From Bacteroidia bacterium (lineage in GTDB: Bacteria > Bacteroidota > Bacteroidia > J057), in the NCBI GenBank assembly GCA_030430205.1, contig JAUIGE010000002.1, positions 1 to 64,000 on the forward strand: a stretch of 64,000 nucleotides of DNA, written 5' to 3'. A model generated the notes under the pieces. It was not told the origin of the DNA. It was given only the letters and a program-made list of their open reading frames with translations, and did no database searches. The translations under genes were made by a program, and so were the position numbers. This document shows, piece by piece, positions 52,409 through 60,343 of the stretch (within the stretch, counting starts at the first letter, position 1; each line of letters starts with the position of its first letter).

Positions 52409-53176
52409 TCAAGGCGATTCCTGAAAGCCGCCCAACTCCTCCAAAAGCGCATCAACCGCCTTTTTTCGGTAACTGCTTTCTTCAGAAATTTTTTCAAGTA
52501 AAGCCTTCGCTTTCTGCGGCTCACCATTTTTCAAAAAGGCGAGGGCGAGGTACCATTGTGCGGGATGGAAGTAATCGCTGTCCATAGCTGTCACGAAGAG
52601 CAGGTGGCGGATGGCATCTGCAAGCCTGGGGGGATGCTGGGCCAGCTGGCTGACGCCAGCATAAAAATGCACCAGGTAGAGCGGGTGCTGGGTCTGACCT
52701 TGCGCCAGCAAGGATTCAAACTGGCTTGCAGCCAGGCTATAGTTTTCTTCCAGGTAAGCGCTGCGTGCGCTTTCCCAGAGCTGGTCCTGCCCGGCTTGCC
52801 CCCGCAATTTTGCGGGAGGGGGATAGGCCTGGAAGTTTTCTGCGAAAAGGGTATCGGAAGCGGAGGAAGCTGGTTGAAAGAGCCAGAGTCCTGCGAGCAG
52901 TAGGAGAATCGCTGCTGCGATTCCGATAGCGCCCCGCAAAAAGGCGGGGCGACGCCATAGCGGGCGAATCCCGGGCGCATCGAGCTCTTCTTCTATCTCG
53001 CGCAGCGAGTCGATGAAGGCGGCATCGCCGGCGATGTGGATGATATGCTGTGCATCTTCGAAAGCCGCGACCTCGGCTGCCAGGGCCTCATTGGAGGCCA
53101 TTTCCTGCTCAAATGCCTGCCTTAACGGGGCATCCATCTGCTTTCGAACATATTTTTCAATCTTTTCCAACTCCAT
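52409..53176 (-). CDS. Membrane anti-sigma-like protein with periplasmic TPR region
   Basis: A 255-residue protein. The N-terminal 80 residues (MDAPLRQAFEQEMASNEALAAEV) resemble the cytoplasmic anti-sigma start common in Bacteroidota. One membrane helix (82-100) is preceded by RPLWRRPAFLRG, placing the N-terminus inside. The C-terminal half (about 130-250) is TPR-like (WESARSAYLEENYSLAASQF, then WYLALAFLKNGEPQKAKALLEKI). No zinc-binding anti-sigma motif is seen. It starts 11 bases after the sigma gene, the standard arrangement for a sigma factor and its inhibitor. Confidence 0.78.
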   Translation of the reverse strand: MELEKIEKYVRKQMDAPLRQAFEQEMASNEALAAEVAAFEDAQHIIHIAGDAAFIDSLREIEEELDAPGIRPLWRRPAFLRGAIGIAAAILLLLAGLWLFQPASSASDTLFAENFQAYPPPAKLRGQAGQDQLWESARSAYLEENYSLAASQFESLLAQGQTQHPLYLVHFYAGVSQLAQHPPRLADAIRHLLFVTAMDSDYFHPAQWYLALAFLKNGEPQKAKALLEKISEESSYRKKAVDALLEELGGFQESP

Positions 53177-53187
53177 GCTTTCTCGAA

Positions 53188-53784
53188 TTATCGGAGTTCG
53201 CGCAAACTGGCGCGAAGCCCCGGCTGTTGGTCGAGCAAGGCCTGCAAACGCTTCAGGCACTTGTATTTTTTGTTGCGAGCGATTTGCTCATTTTTAAAGC
53301 CCATCTGTTGGGCTATCTCGTCCATGGCTTTGTCGTCATATAAGGAAGCCAGCAATATCTCCTTGCAGCTTTCGCCCAACTCCTCCAGCAAAGCCAGCAC
53401 CATCTGCTGTTTTTCGGAATCTATCATTGGTCGATAGGGATCTATCTGCTGGGGCTCCCATTCGTGATTTTCCAACAATTCGGCCCTGCGGTTTTCCTTT
53501 TTTAATTTTTGGAACCACAGATATTTACAGATGGAAAAAAGATAGGTGCCCAACTGGCTTTCGCCGCGAAATTTCTCAGCGCGAACCTGCTTGTAAAAGA
53601 CAAGCACACCTTCCTGGAAAATATCTTTTCCCTCTGCTTCTGAACCCGTATTTTCTATGATGAAGCGCAGCACACGCTGTTGATGCACCCGATACAATTG
53701 TTTCAGGCACTGGCGTTCTGCCCGGCCTCCCTGACGGAGTCCGGCAATGATTTCCTGATCAGAAAAGTGATGATCGATTGCCAC
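53188..53784 (-). CDS. ECF sigma-70 family sigma factor
   Basis: A 198-residue alternative sigma factor. Region 2 (about 30-105) includes VLRFIIENTGSEAEGKDIFQEGVLVFYKQ and GTYLFSICKYLWFQKLKKEN. Region 4 (about 130-190) includes EILLASLYDDKAMDEIAQQMGFKNEQIARNKKYKCLKRL, a helix-turn-helix for the -35-like element. It directs RNA polymerase to a stress or surface regulon. It precedes the TPR anti-sigma gene. A TPR-CHAT protease gene lies 2.4 kb away, convergent. Confidence 0.93.
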   Translation of the reverse strand: MAIDHHFSDQEIIAGLRQGGRAERQCLKQLYRVHQQRVLRFIIENTGSEAEGKDIFQEGVLVFYKQVRAEKFRGESQLGTYLFSICKYLWFQKLKKENRRAELLENHEWEPQQIDPYRPMIDSEKQQMVLALLEELGESCKEILLASLYDDKAMDEIAQQMGFKNEQIARNKKYKCLKRLQALLDQQPGLRASLRELR

Positions 53785-53871
53785 GGATAGCGATTTGCCA
53801 GGCTTATCATAGGTTAGGTCTTTTCTCTTGGTGGATGCCAGAGCAGAAAACGTAACCGCTGAAAAGCGATT

Positions 53872-54861
53872 TTATACTTTTAGTACAAGTTTACCCATTT
53901 TTTCTCCCGAAAAAAGACGTAAGAGGGTTTCCGGGAAATTTTCAATTCCTTCTTCTACCTGCTCCTTTGTTTTGAGCTGACCCGTAGCCAGCCATTTTCC
54001 CAGGTCAGCATAAGCCTCCATAAAGCGGTCTTTGTAGTCAAAGATGACCAGACCTTCCATGCGTGCCCGGCTTACGAGCAGGGAGAGATAGTTTTTGGGG
54101 CCCTGTATAGATGATTCATTGTATTGAGAAATGGCGCCACAGATGACCACGCGCGCGCGCAGGTTGAGGTTGGCGAGGGCATGGTCGAGGATCTCGCCGC
54201 CTACATTGTCGAAATAGACATCTACCCGATCGGGGCAGGCCTTGCGGATGGCTTTGCGCACATCTTCATTTTTGTAGTCAATGGCAGCGTCAAAACCGAG
54301 TTCCTCGGTGAGGTAGCGGCATTTTTCCGCTCCACCCGCTATGCCGACGACGCGGCAGCCTTTTATTTTGGCGATCTGTCCCACCACGCTGCCTACGGCA
54401 CCGGAAGCTGCTGACACCAGCACCGTCTCTCCGGCTTTAGGCTGGCCGACGTCCAGCAGCCCGAAGTAGGCCGTCAGGCCCGGGCCACCCAAAGCGCCCA
54501 GATAGGTCTGAAGCGGCGCGAGCTTCGTCGATACTTTGCTCAGGCCTTTGCCATTGGAAAGCCCATAGCTTTGCACACCCTGCATGCCCACGACATGATC
54601 GCCCACCTTGAATTGAGGATTTTTGCTCTCGATGACCTCGCCTACGGTACTGGCGCGCATGACTTCGCCGATCTCTACAGGTCGGATGTAGGAACGGGAA
54701 TCGTTCATCCAGCCGCGCATGGCGGGATCGAGGGAGATGAAGTGTATTTTGACTACGAGTTCGCCATCGCCCGCTGTAGGGATGGGAGCTTCTTCATAGC
54801 TGAAGTCGGAGCGTTTGGGGAGGCCCTGTGGGCGGGAGGCTAATTTGAATATTTTATTCAT
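53872..54861 (-). CDS. NADP-dependent MDR oxidoreductase
   Basis: A 329-residue zinc-free medium-chain reductase of the leukotriene B4 dehydrogenase/CurA type. It has SLDPAMRGWMND near the start, GGPGLTAYFGLLDVGQPKAGETVLVSAASGAVGSVVGQIAKIKGCRVVGIAGG with the nucleotide-binding AASGAVGS loop, and the closing KLVLKV. It would reduce alkenals or other conjugated carbonyls with NADPH for detoxification. Its upstream side carries an 81-bp inverted-repeat element. Confidence 0.93.
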   Translation of the reverse strand: MNKIFKLASRPQGLPKRSDFSYEEAPIPTAGDGELVVKIHFISLDPAMRGWMNDSRSYIRPVEIGEVMRASTVGEVIESKNPQFKVGDHVVGMQGVQSYGLSNGKGLSKVSTKLAPLQTYLGALGGPGLTAYFGLLDVGQPKAGETVLVSAASGAVGSVVGQIAKIKGCRVVGIAGGAEKCRYLTEELGFDAAIDYKNEDVRKAIRKACPDRVDVYFDNVGGEILDHALANLNLRARVVICGAISQYNESSIQGPKNYLSLLVSRARMEGLVIFDYKDRFMEAYADLGKWLATGQLKTKEQVEEGIENFPETLLRLFSGEKMGKLVLKV

Positions 54862-54880
54862 GTTGAGAGTTTTAAGAGGA

Positions 54881-54961
54881 GACGCAGATTTACGCAGATT
54901 TTTATGATAAGATTAGGTGAAAAAACGGTGAAAATCATACTGATCGAAAAAAATCTGTGTC
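54881..54961. repeat. 81-bp imperfect inverted-repeat element, copy 2
   Basis: GACGCAGATTT with a second CGCAGATTTTTATGAT on the left mirrors ATCATAC and AAAAAATCTGTGTC on the right. Length and plan equal copy 1 at 22985-23065. It lies upstream of the oxidoreductase gene. Confidence 0.7.
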
Positions 54962-55013
54962 AAAAGTCTTTTTAATTTGGGAACAAGTTAGGGGAAAAAT
55001 GCTAGTTTGGAAG

Positions 55014-55104
55014 GGGGGCAGAGAGCAGAGATAAGAGAGCAGAGATAAGAGAGCAGAGATAAGAGAGCAGAGATAAGAGAGCAGAGATAAGAGATTGGAG
55101 AATG
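55014..55104. repeat. Heptamer tandem array (GAGAGCA/GAGATAA)x13 ending in a start codon
   Basis: Thirteen 7-bp units: GGGGGCA, then five exact GAGAGCA/GAGATAA pairs (a 14-bp higher-order unit), then GAGATTG and GAGAATG. The ATG of the last unit is the start codon of the GSCFA gene, and GGAGA from the array is its only Shine-Dalgarno. Confidence 0.97.
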
Positions 55105-56058
55105 AAATTTAGGACTGAGATAGAGAAACAGGATTTTCCGTGGGAAATTGGCCATGGGGACCATGTGCTGTCGCTGGGCTCCTGCTTTGCGGAGCGGATG
55201 GGCGCCCGCCTGGCGGGCGCGAAGATTCCCACGACGATCAATCCCCTGGGGATTGCTTACCAGCCGATGGCTATATCCCGCCAGCTGGCGCTGGCGCTTT
55301 CCGATAGCGCGCCGGAGGCGCGGGAGTTGAATGGCCTCTGGCATGCCTTTGAGCTGCACAGCAGCTTTAACCATCCCGATGAAGCCGTTTTTACCCATGA
55401 GGTAAAAAAAGCCCTGAATAGCCTGAAAACCGCCTGGCATCAGGCAAATGTGGTCATGTTGACTTTTGGTACGGCCTGGGTTTATCGCCGCAAAGACAAT
55501 GACGAATGGGTGTGCAATTGCCATAAGTATCCGGCAGCTTTTTTTGAAAAAGAGTTGCTTTCGGTGGATGGGATCGTGGAGGAGTGGAAAAAGCTTTTCG
55601 AAGCATTTCCCTCCAAAAATTTCCTGCTGACGGTCAGCCCGGTGCGCCATACCAAAGACAGCCTTCGGCTGAATAGCCTCAGTAAATCCTGCCTGCGCCT
55701 GGCGGCGCATCAGCTCTCGGCAGCCTTGCCGAATGTGGCCTATTTTCCATCCTATGAGATCATGATGGATGATCTGCGGGATTATCGCTTTTATGAAAGC
55801 GACCTCATTCATCCCAATGAGATGGCGGAGCAATACATCTGGGATTTCTTTTCCAAATCTTTCTTTTCCACAAAAACCCAACAGCTTATCCACAGCTGGG
55901 GAAAAGTACAGCAGTCCCTTCAACATCGGCCATTTCAGCAAGAGAGCGATGCTTATCAGCATTTTTTGCAAAAACTGGAGCAGCAGTTGCGGGATTTATC
56001 CACAGAATTGGATGTAAAAAAAGAATTGGCAGAAGTGTTACTAAAAATAAAAAAATGA
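55102..56058 (+). CDS. GSCFA-domain protein
   Basis: A 318-residue protein of the GSCFA family, named after the GSCFA motif seen here at 26-30. Other conserved parts are LTFGTAWVYRRKDNDEWVCNCHK and LTVSPVRHTKDSLRLNSLSKS and a late YFPSYEIMMDDLRDYRFYESDLIHPN, a set resembling SGNH-type hydrolases (Gly-Ser start, late Asp/His). It may be an esterase or glycan-acting enzyme; the function is not established. The start codon is formed by the last heptamer of the upstream array. Confidence 0.9.
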   Translation: MKFRTEIEKQDFPWEIGHGDHVLSLGSCFAERMGARLAGAKIPTTINPLGIAYQPMAISRQLALALSDSAPEARELNGLWHAFELHSSFNHPDEAVFTHEVKKALNSLKTAWHQANVVMLTFGTAWVYRRKDNDEWVCNCHKYPAAFFEKELLSVDGIVEEWKKLFEAFPSKNFLLTVSPVRHTKDSLRLNSLSKSCLRLAAHQLSAALPNVAYFPSYEIMMDDLRDYRFYESDLIHPNEMAEQYIWDFFSKSFFSTKTQQLIHSWGKVQQSLQHRPFQQESDAYQHFLQKLEQQLRDLSTELDVKKELAEVLLKIKK

Positions 56059-56143
56059 GTCTCAATCCCGCTTATAATTCACTGGATGCTAATAAATTGC
56101 ATCTGCTTTGTGTATCTTTGTGGCGAAAATTTCCTCCATCTTC

Positions 56144-56947
56144 ATGCGGTATGTAAGCTTTCTCTTGTTTTCAGTCCTCCTCCCTTCTATATGCTTTTCC
56201 CAGGCTCATGATAGCCTCAAGAGCAAAAAGGCAACTCTGGACCTGGAAATATTCCAGCAAAATGTAGAAATCGCCTGGTGGCTATACCAGTACGATATGG
56301 TCGCATGGCGCACTTCGGATTCGCTTCTGGCGCTGACTGATCCGGCTGTGATGAACCTCACCAAAGAATGGTTTTGTTACCAGGATAGCGCAGAGCAATG
56401 GCATGCTATCTATGGCCGCTATGAGACCGGTGCCTACCAGCCAGTCTTTCACTATGTGATGGATTCGACTCAAAAAGTCCGGCGTACAAAGGAGCAGGTG
56501 GATACTTCGCTCAGCCAGGCTTACGCCCGCGCGCTTAGGCTGGGCTACCAGAAACTCGCCACGGTCATGGCAAATTATGACATCCGATTCAATGCCTATC
56601 TGCGCCGCCTTCCCAATAAGTGCATAGAGCTATGGTTTTTGCCCGCATGGCAGCCCGATGGCCGCACGATCTATGGCGTAGAACTGAAATATGTCTATGA
56701 TCCCTTAGGCAAGCGCCTGCTTAGCAAAATCGAAAAAATCGATAAAATACGCGCCCTGACCCCCAGTCGCACGACCATCGTGCAACTCGACTACCAAAAT
56801 CATAAAATCCCGCCGGTAAGCGGTATCTTCTTTCTCTGGTCCTACAACCGCTATTTCGGAAAAATTTCCATCAAGCATTTTTATGGAAAAACGAGCCTTT
56901 CCAAGATGGGTGATGAATGGATCTGGATCCATGAAGAAGGCGGCTGA
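56144..56947 (+). CDS. Exported protein of unknown function
   Basis: A 267-residue protein with a signal peptide (about 1-20, ending CFSQA). I do not recognise the family. The mature part has VEIAWWLYQYDMVAWRTSD, then LGYQKLATVMANYDIRFNAYLRRLPNKCIELWFLPAWQPDG and a late YNRYFGKISIKHFYGK, a mixed alpha/beta profile. It lies 85 bases after the GSCFA gene in the same direction. The start at 56144 is chosen for its signal peptide. Confidence 0.7.
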   Translation: MRYVSFLLFSVLLPSICFSQAHDSLKSKKATLDLEIFQQNVEIAWWLYQYDMVAWRTSDSLLALTDPAVMNLTKEWFCYQDSAEQWHAIYGRYETGAYQPVFHYVMDSTQKVRRTKEQVDTSLSQAYARALRLGYQKLATVMANYDIRFNAYLRRLPNKCIELWFLPAWQPDGRTIYGVELKYVYDPLGKRLLSKIEKIDKIRALTPSRTTIVQLDYQNHKIPPVSGIFFLWSYNRYFGKISIKHFYGKTSLSKMGDEWIWIHEEGG

Positions 56948-56950
56948 GAG

Positions 56951-56974
56951 AGTTTGAGTTTGAGTACAAGTTTG
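56951..56974. repeat. Short 6-bp run (AGTTTG)x4
   Basis: AGTTTG, AGTTTG, AGTACA, AGTTTG right after the stop codon of the exported protein gene. Its 6-bp period sets it apart from the heptamer arrays. Confidence 0.6.
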
Positions 56975-56995
56975 AATTAAGGTCGGGAGCACCTC

Positions 56996-58039
56996 CTACT
57001 CCATCTTGCTGATCCATTCCCTGATCAGCGCTACCCCCTCTTCGTGCACAAGTGCACGACCCAGTTCTGGCATCATGATGCCGGGGTCCTGGGAGACGAT
57101 CCTGTAATATAGGATGGACTTGTTGGGTTTGCCGGGCTCGATGTCGTAATCGAGCTCGCCTGCGCCGCGGCCTGCGGCTACGGGTACTTTCATCACGCCC
57201 AGGACATTGGGGTCGGTCTGGTGGATATCGAGGAAAAAGCCGCTGGTGCTGGCGGGGCCTTCGGCGCGGTGGCAATGCGCGCAGTTGATGTCGAGCCAGG
57301 CTCGGGCGCGGCTATCCAGCGACTCGCTGGGATCGTCCCAGCGCGCGATGCGCGGGATAGCGCTGTGATCCGCTGGCAGGCCTGTCAGCAGGCCTTTTAC
57401 CTGCCAGCGATCGAGCTGGTGGGCGCTGCCATCGGCATAGGCGAAGTCGCCATGGAGCTGTCGGGCCGAAGGCCCGATGGGACGCATCGCGCCATTGAAG
57501 CTATGGCAACCTTTGCACTGGTTGGTATTGGGAACGGTATATGTAAATTTTTTCTTTTTGCCGTTGCTATGTACAAAACTGATGGCGATATCTTCGCCGG
57601 CCACTTCAAGATAAGCCTCGCTTTGGTCTTCATTCCAGACGTAAGCAAGCGCCTGCCAGCCGTCTTTCTCATGGCTCAAAACACGCGTTTCTATCAGTCT
57701 GCGGCCTTTTTCGGGCTTGCGGGCATCGCGGTAGTAAAAAAAGGTTTTTACGATATGTGTACCCAGAGGGAAGTCAAAGACTTCTTTTTCATTATAAGGA
57801 ACGGTCGTTCCTTCGGGCAGGCGCACAAAGCGCAATTTCTCAGCGTAGTCTGAAAATAAAGGCGTATTCAGATCATAAGGCATCACGCCATCGGCGGGTT
57901 TCTGATCTGCCATTTTCCCTTCAAAAAAACCATACTCAGAAAGCGTCATCAATGGTTTTTCCCCCTCAGCCTTTCTCACAAAAGCCGACATACAAGCCAA
58001 ACTCAAAATAGCCCCAACAAAAAAAATCTTCTTTTTCAT
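56996..58039 (-). CDS. SO2930-type diheme c-type cytochrome
   Basis: A 347-residue exported protein (signal peptide about 1-22) with two heme c motifs: CKGCH (175-179) and CAHCH (253-257). The N-terminal part (MTLSEYGFFEGKMADQKPADGVMPYDLNTPLFSDYAEKLRF) and the closing MMPELGRALVHEEGVALIREWI match the family described as SO2930-type. It would transfer electrons in the periplasm. The beta-helix protein gene often next to such cytochromes is not seen here. Its promoter region upstream is filled by a heptamer array. Confidence 0.9.
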   Translation of the reverse strand: MKKKIFFVGAILSLACMSAFVRKAEGEKPLMTLSEYGFFEGKMADQKPADGVMPYDLNTPLFSDYAEKLRFVRLPEGTTVPYNEKEVFDFPLGTHIVKTFFYYRDARKPEKGRRLIETRVLSHEKDGWQALAYVWNEDQSEAYLEVAGEDIAISFVHSNGKKKKFTYTVPNTNQCKGCHSFNGAMRPIGPSARQLHGDFAYADGSAHQLDRWQVKGLLTGLPADHSAIPRIARWDDPSESLDSRARAWLDINCAHCHRAEGPASTSGFFLDIHQTDPNVLGVMKVPVAAGRGAGELDYDIEPGKPNKSILYYRIVSQDPGIMMPELGRALVHEEGVALIREWISKME

Positions 58040-58069
58040 ATCCTAAATTCTTCTAGTTTCACCTCCCGC

Positions 58070-58146
58070 CTCTCTACTCTCTATTCTCTACTCTCTATTC
58101 TCTACTCTCTACTCTCTACTCTCTACTCTCTACTCTCTACTCTCGC
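58070..58146. repeat. Heptamer tandem array (CTCTCTA)x11
   Basis: Eleven units, CTCTCTA with TTCTCTA variants at positions 3 and 5 and a diverged last unit CTCTCGC. The stop codon of the SnoaL-like gene (58137-58139) lies inside the array. It separates that gene from the cytochrome gene downstream in the same direction. Confidence 0.96.
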
Positions 58147-58595
58147 ACCTCCACCCGATTCCAAATGTCCAAATAAATCTTCCATTCGCCCTCTACCTTT
58201 TTCCAAACGATGACATACTTGCCCTGCCAGCTCACTTCTGAGCCGTCTTCACGGCGGGTTTTGCCTTCATAATAGCCATAGTCATAGGCTTTGTCGCCTT
58301 CTACGGTGATCTCTTCTGGCAGAACTTTGTGGTAGACCGTCTGGCTGCTGCCTGAAGGCGTCCAGTATTGCCGGAGGGCTTCAGGCCCTTCGAGGATACG
58401 GGTATTATTGGGGAAAATTTTCCCATCGCTGGTATATGCCTGGACGATTTTTTCGCTTTCGCCTGCCATAAGATGCTTCGAGAAGCTTTGGATATTGGCA
58501 AGGATTTGCTCGATATCTTCTTCGGGACCCTTCAGATTTTGGCTGAAAAGAAAAGCTGGCAGAAGCAGCAGAAAGAGGATGTATGGGGTTTTCAT
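58137..58595 (-). CDS. Exported SnoaL/DUF4440-like protein
   Basis: A 152-residue exported protein (signal peptide about 1-18, ending LFSQ). The rest is an NTF2-like (SnoaL/DUF4440) cone fold: EDIEQILANIQSFSKHLMAGESEKIVQAY near the start, NTRILEGPEALRQYW in the middle, and VIVWKKVEGEWKIYLDIWN at the end. Such proteins bind small molecules or are enzymes; no catalytic pair is obvious. The ATG at 58595 is used because it opens a clear signal peptide. Its stop lies in a heptamer array. Confidence 0.85.
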   Translation of the reverse strand: MKTPYILFLLLLPAFLFSQNLKGPEEDIEQILANIQSFSKHLMAGESEKIVQAYTSDGKIFPNNTRILEGPEALRQYWTPSGSSQTVYHKVLPEEITVEGDKAYDYGYYEGKTRREDGSEVSWQGKYVIVWKKVEGEWKIYLDIWNRVEVRE

Positions 58596-58705
58596 AATTG
58601 GAAAATGCTTGATGATAGAAAGTGCTAAAAAAAGAAAGATCGAAGGATAAAAAAAGCCCTGGCCGAATTCTTGCGACAGTTTAGCTGTCATACAAAAATC
58701 TATTT

Positions 58706-59281
58706 ATGAAAAAGCCTTGCTTCCTTAGCCTGCTCATTTTGAGCCTTTTAGCGCTCCTGGGTTGTTTTCAATCCGAAAACCTTGTTTTTGAGCAATTTGA
58801 GTTGCCCATAAAGATTTCGGCTCCTGGCATGCAGATGGAAGAGAGTTTCGGGCTGGAGGAGATGACACAATCGCCCGCCCTGAAGCCCATTGAAGAAAAC
58901 CGAATGCATAAATTTTTATTGCCTGCTGAAATAGAGCAAGCCCTCGGTTTGTATAAGAAAAGCCGCTCCCCGGAGCTTCCCGATATGGAAATGCGTGTGA
59001 GCGAAGTCGGCCATGTAAACATGCCCAATTACCGCCTGGTAATCGTCATGAAAGAAGCCCTGAAGCAGGATAAAAGGTGGATTTCTGTGATCGTTCGCAC
59101 CTTTTGCTTTGATGGAATGATGATGGGAAGCAAGCGCCTTGCCTATTGGAATGAAGCGGATGGAACGCTCATTTCCGGGAGCCTGAGTCCGGACATGGAG
59201 CTGACACTTTATATGCCCGATCATTCTCCGGGCAAGTACCAAATAGATGAATTTGGCAAAATACTCCCGTTAAAGCCTTGA
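58706..59281 (+). CDS. Lipoprotein of unknown function
   Basis: A 191-residue lipoprotein (lipobox LLGC, Cys20). The mature part includes ELPIKISAPGMQMEESFGLEE and WISVIVRTFCFDGMMMGSKRLAYWNE. I know no family. It is divergent from the SnoaL-like gene and followed by a separate LRR gene. Confidence 0.72.
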   Translation: MKKPCFLSLLILSLLALLGCFQSENLVFEQFELPIKISAPGMQMEESFGLEEMTQSPALKPIEENRMHKFLLPAEIEQALGLYKKSRSPELPDMEMRVSEVGHVNMPNYRLVIVMKEALKQDKRWISVIVRTFCFDGMMMGSKRLAYWNEADGTLISGSLSPDMELTLYMPDHSPGKYQIDEFGKILPLKP

Positions 59282-59393
59282 TGCTGCTCAAAATTTTTAT
59301 ATTTGCTTCATGCCATTTCGCTTAGGGCCGATTTCCAGCCATGGAATTTCAATGGCATAGTTTCCCATTTGTATTCCTCCAAACAACAAGATC

Positions 59394-59942
59394 ATGAGCC
59401 GCAGCGCATTTCTACAGATTAGCTTTGTTTTTTTCTTCTTTACCTTATTCTTTGTTCAGGACAGTTTCGCACAGGTTCCCAATCCTGATCTGGTGAAAAA
59501 TGACACCGAATTAGGCCGCGAAGTGTGGTACTACAGCATAGATGAGGCGATGAAGCAGCCAGAGAAGGTCTATAAACTGAATCTCAGTGGACAAAAACTC
59601 AAGGAATTTCCCTCAGAATTATACAATCTCCCCAACCTGCACATGCTCGATCTGAGCAAAAACAAAATCGACGAGATTCCCGCCGATATCAACCAACTTC
59701 CCTATCTCACGATGTTGAATTTGTATGACAACAAGATCCGCATTTTGCATCCCAATATGCAGTACCTCGGGGAGTTGCGTCACTTGTTTTTGGGGAGAAA
59801 TAAGCTGGTAGCTGCTCCTGCCTTCGTCGGTGGCCTCGGCAAACTCCAGAGGCTGGATGTCAGCCGCAATTATATCACATCCTATGAACTGGCCAATTTG
59901 CAGTACCAACTGCCAAATTGTAACATCACGCCAAAGCCGTAA
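59394..59942 (+). CDS. Exported leucine-rich-repeat protein
   Basis: A 182-residue exported protein (signal peptide about 1-25, ending DSFAQ). About five leucine-rich repeats (about 58-170) have the LxxLxLxxNxI pattern, such as LHMLDLSKNKIDEIPADINQ and LTMLNLYDNKIRILHPNM. LRR proteins bind other proteins through a curved surface. The partner is unknown. It converges with the membrane-protein operon, 8 bases away. Confidence 0.88.
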   Translation: MSRSAFLQISFVFFFFTLFFVQDSFAQVPNPDLVKNDTELGREVWYYSIDEAMKQPEKVYKLNLSGQKLKEFPSELYNLPNLHMLDLSKNKIDEIPADINQLPYLTMLNLYDNKIRILHPNMQYLGELRHLFLGRNKLVAAPAFVGGLGKLQRLDVSRNYITSYELANLQYQLPNCNITPKP

Positions 59943-59950
59943 GGCTTGTG

Positions 59951-60343
59951 TTAGAGATACACACGCCAGAAGGCCCATGTCACATATATCCAAAAGATGG
60001 TGAACAGAATATGTACCACCGTCTCAAAGGCTTTGCCTTTCCACAATTTTGGCGAGTAGCCAAAGAGTTGAACCAGCAGGCGAATGCCCCAAAAGATGCC
60101 CAAACCCAGAGAAACCCTGCGTCCGAGCGCTGTTTGGATCAATTCTTCCGCAGAAGTCACACACAAAATGCCCATCAGCAATACGACCAGGGCAATGAAA
60201 AAAGTATGCACTACCATCATCTGCCTGTTGATCAGACTGAGGGGGGCGAGTTCTTTTTTCCATTGAAAATAAGGCGGAAATATCGCATGAACGCCCGCCA
60301 GGGCGATGAAAAACCAGCCGATGATTTTAAGGTGAAGTTCCAT
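59951..60343 (-). CDS. Four-helix membrane protein
   Basis: A 130-residue integral membrane protein with four helices (about 4-22, 38-62, 70-90, 106-126). I know no specific family. It overlaps the methyltransferase gene upstream by 17 bases and ends the four-gene minus-strand operon that starts with the DoxX-like gene. Confidence 0.75.
   Translation of the reverse strand: MELHLKIIGWFFIALAGVHAIFPPYFQWKKELAPLSLINRQMMVVHTFFIALVVLLMGILCVTSAEELIQTALGRRVSLGLGIFWGIRLLVQLFGYSPKLWKGKAFETVVHILFTIFWIYVTWAFWRVYL

Noticed and set aside
54988-55971. Open frame of 327 codons antisense to the GSCFA gene
   Set aside because: It only reads through the repeat array and the complement of a conserved family gene.
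6163-58146. Heptamer arrays as CRISPR arrays
   Set aside because: Units are 7 bp with no spacers of constant length, and no cas genes are in the window.
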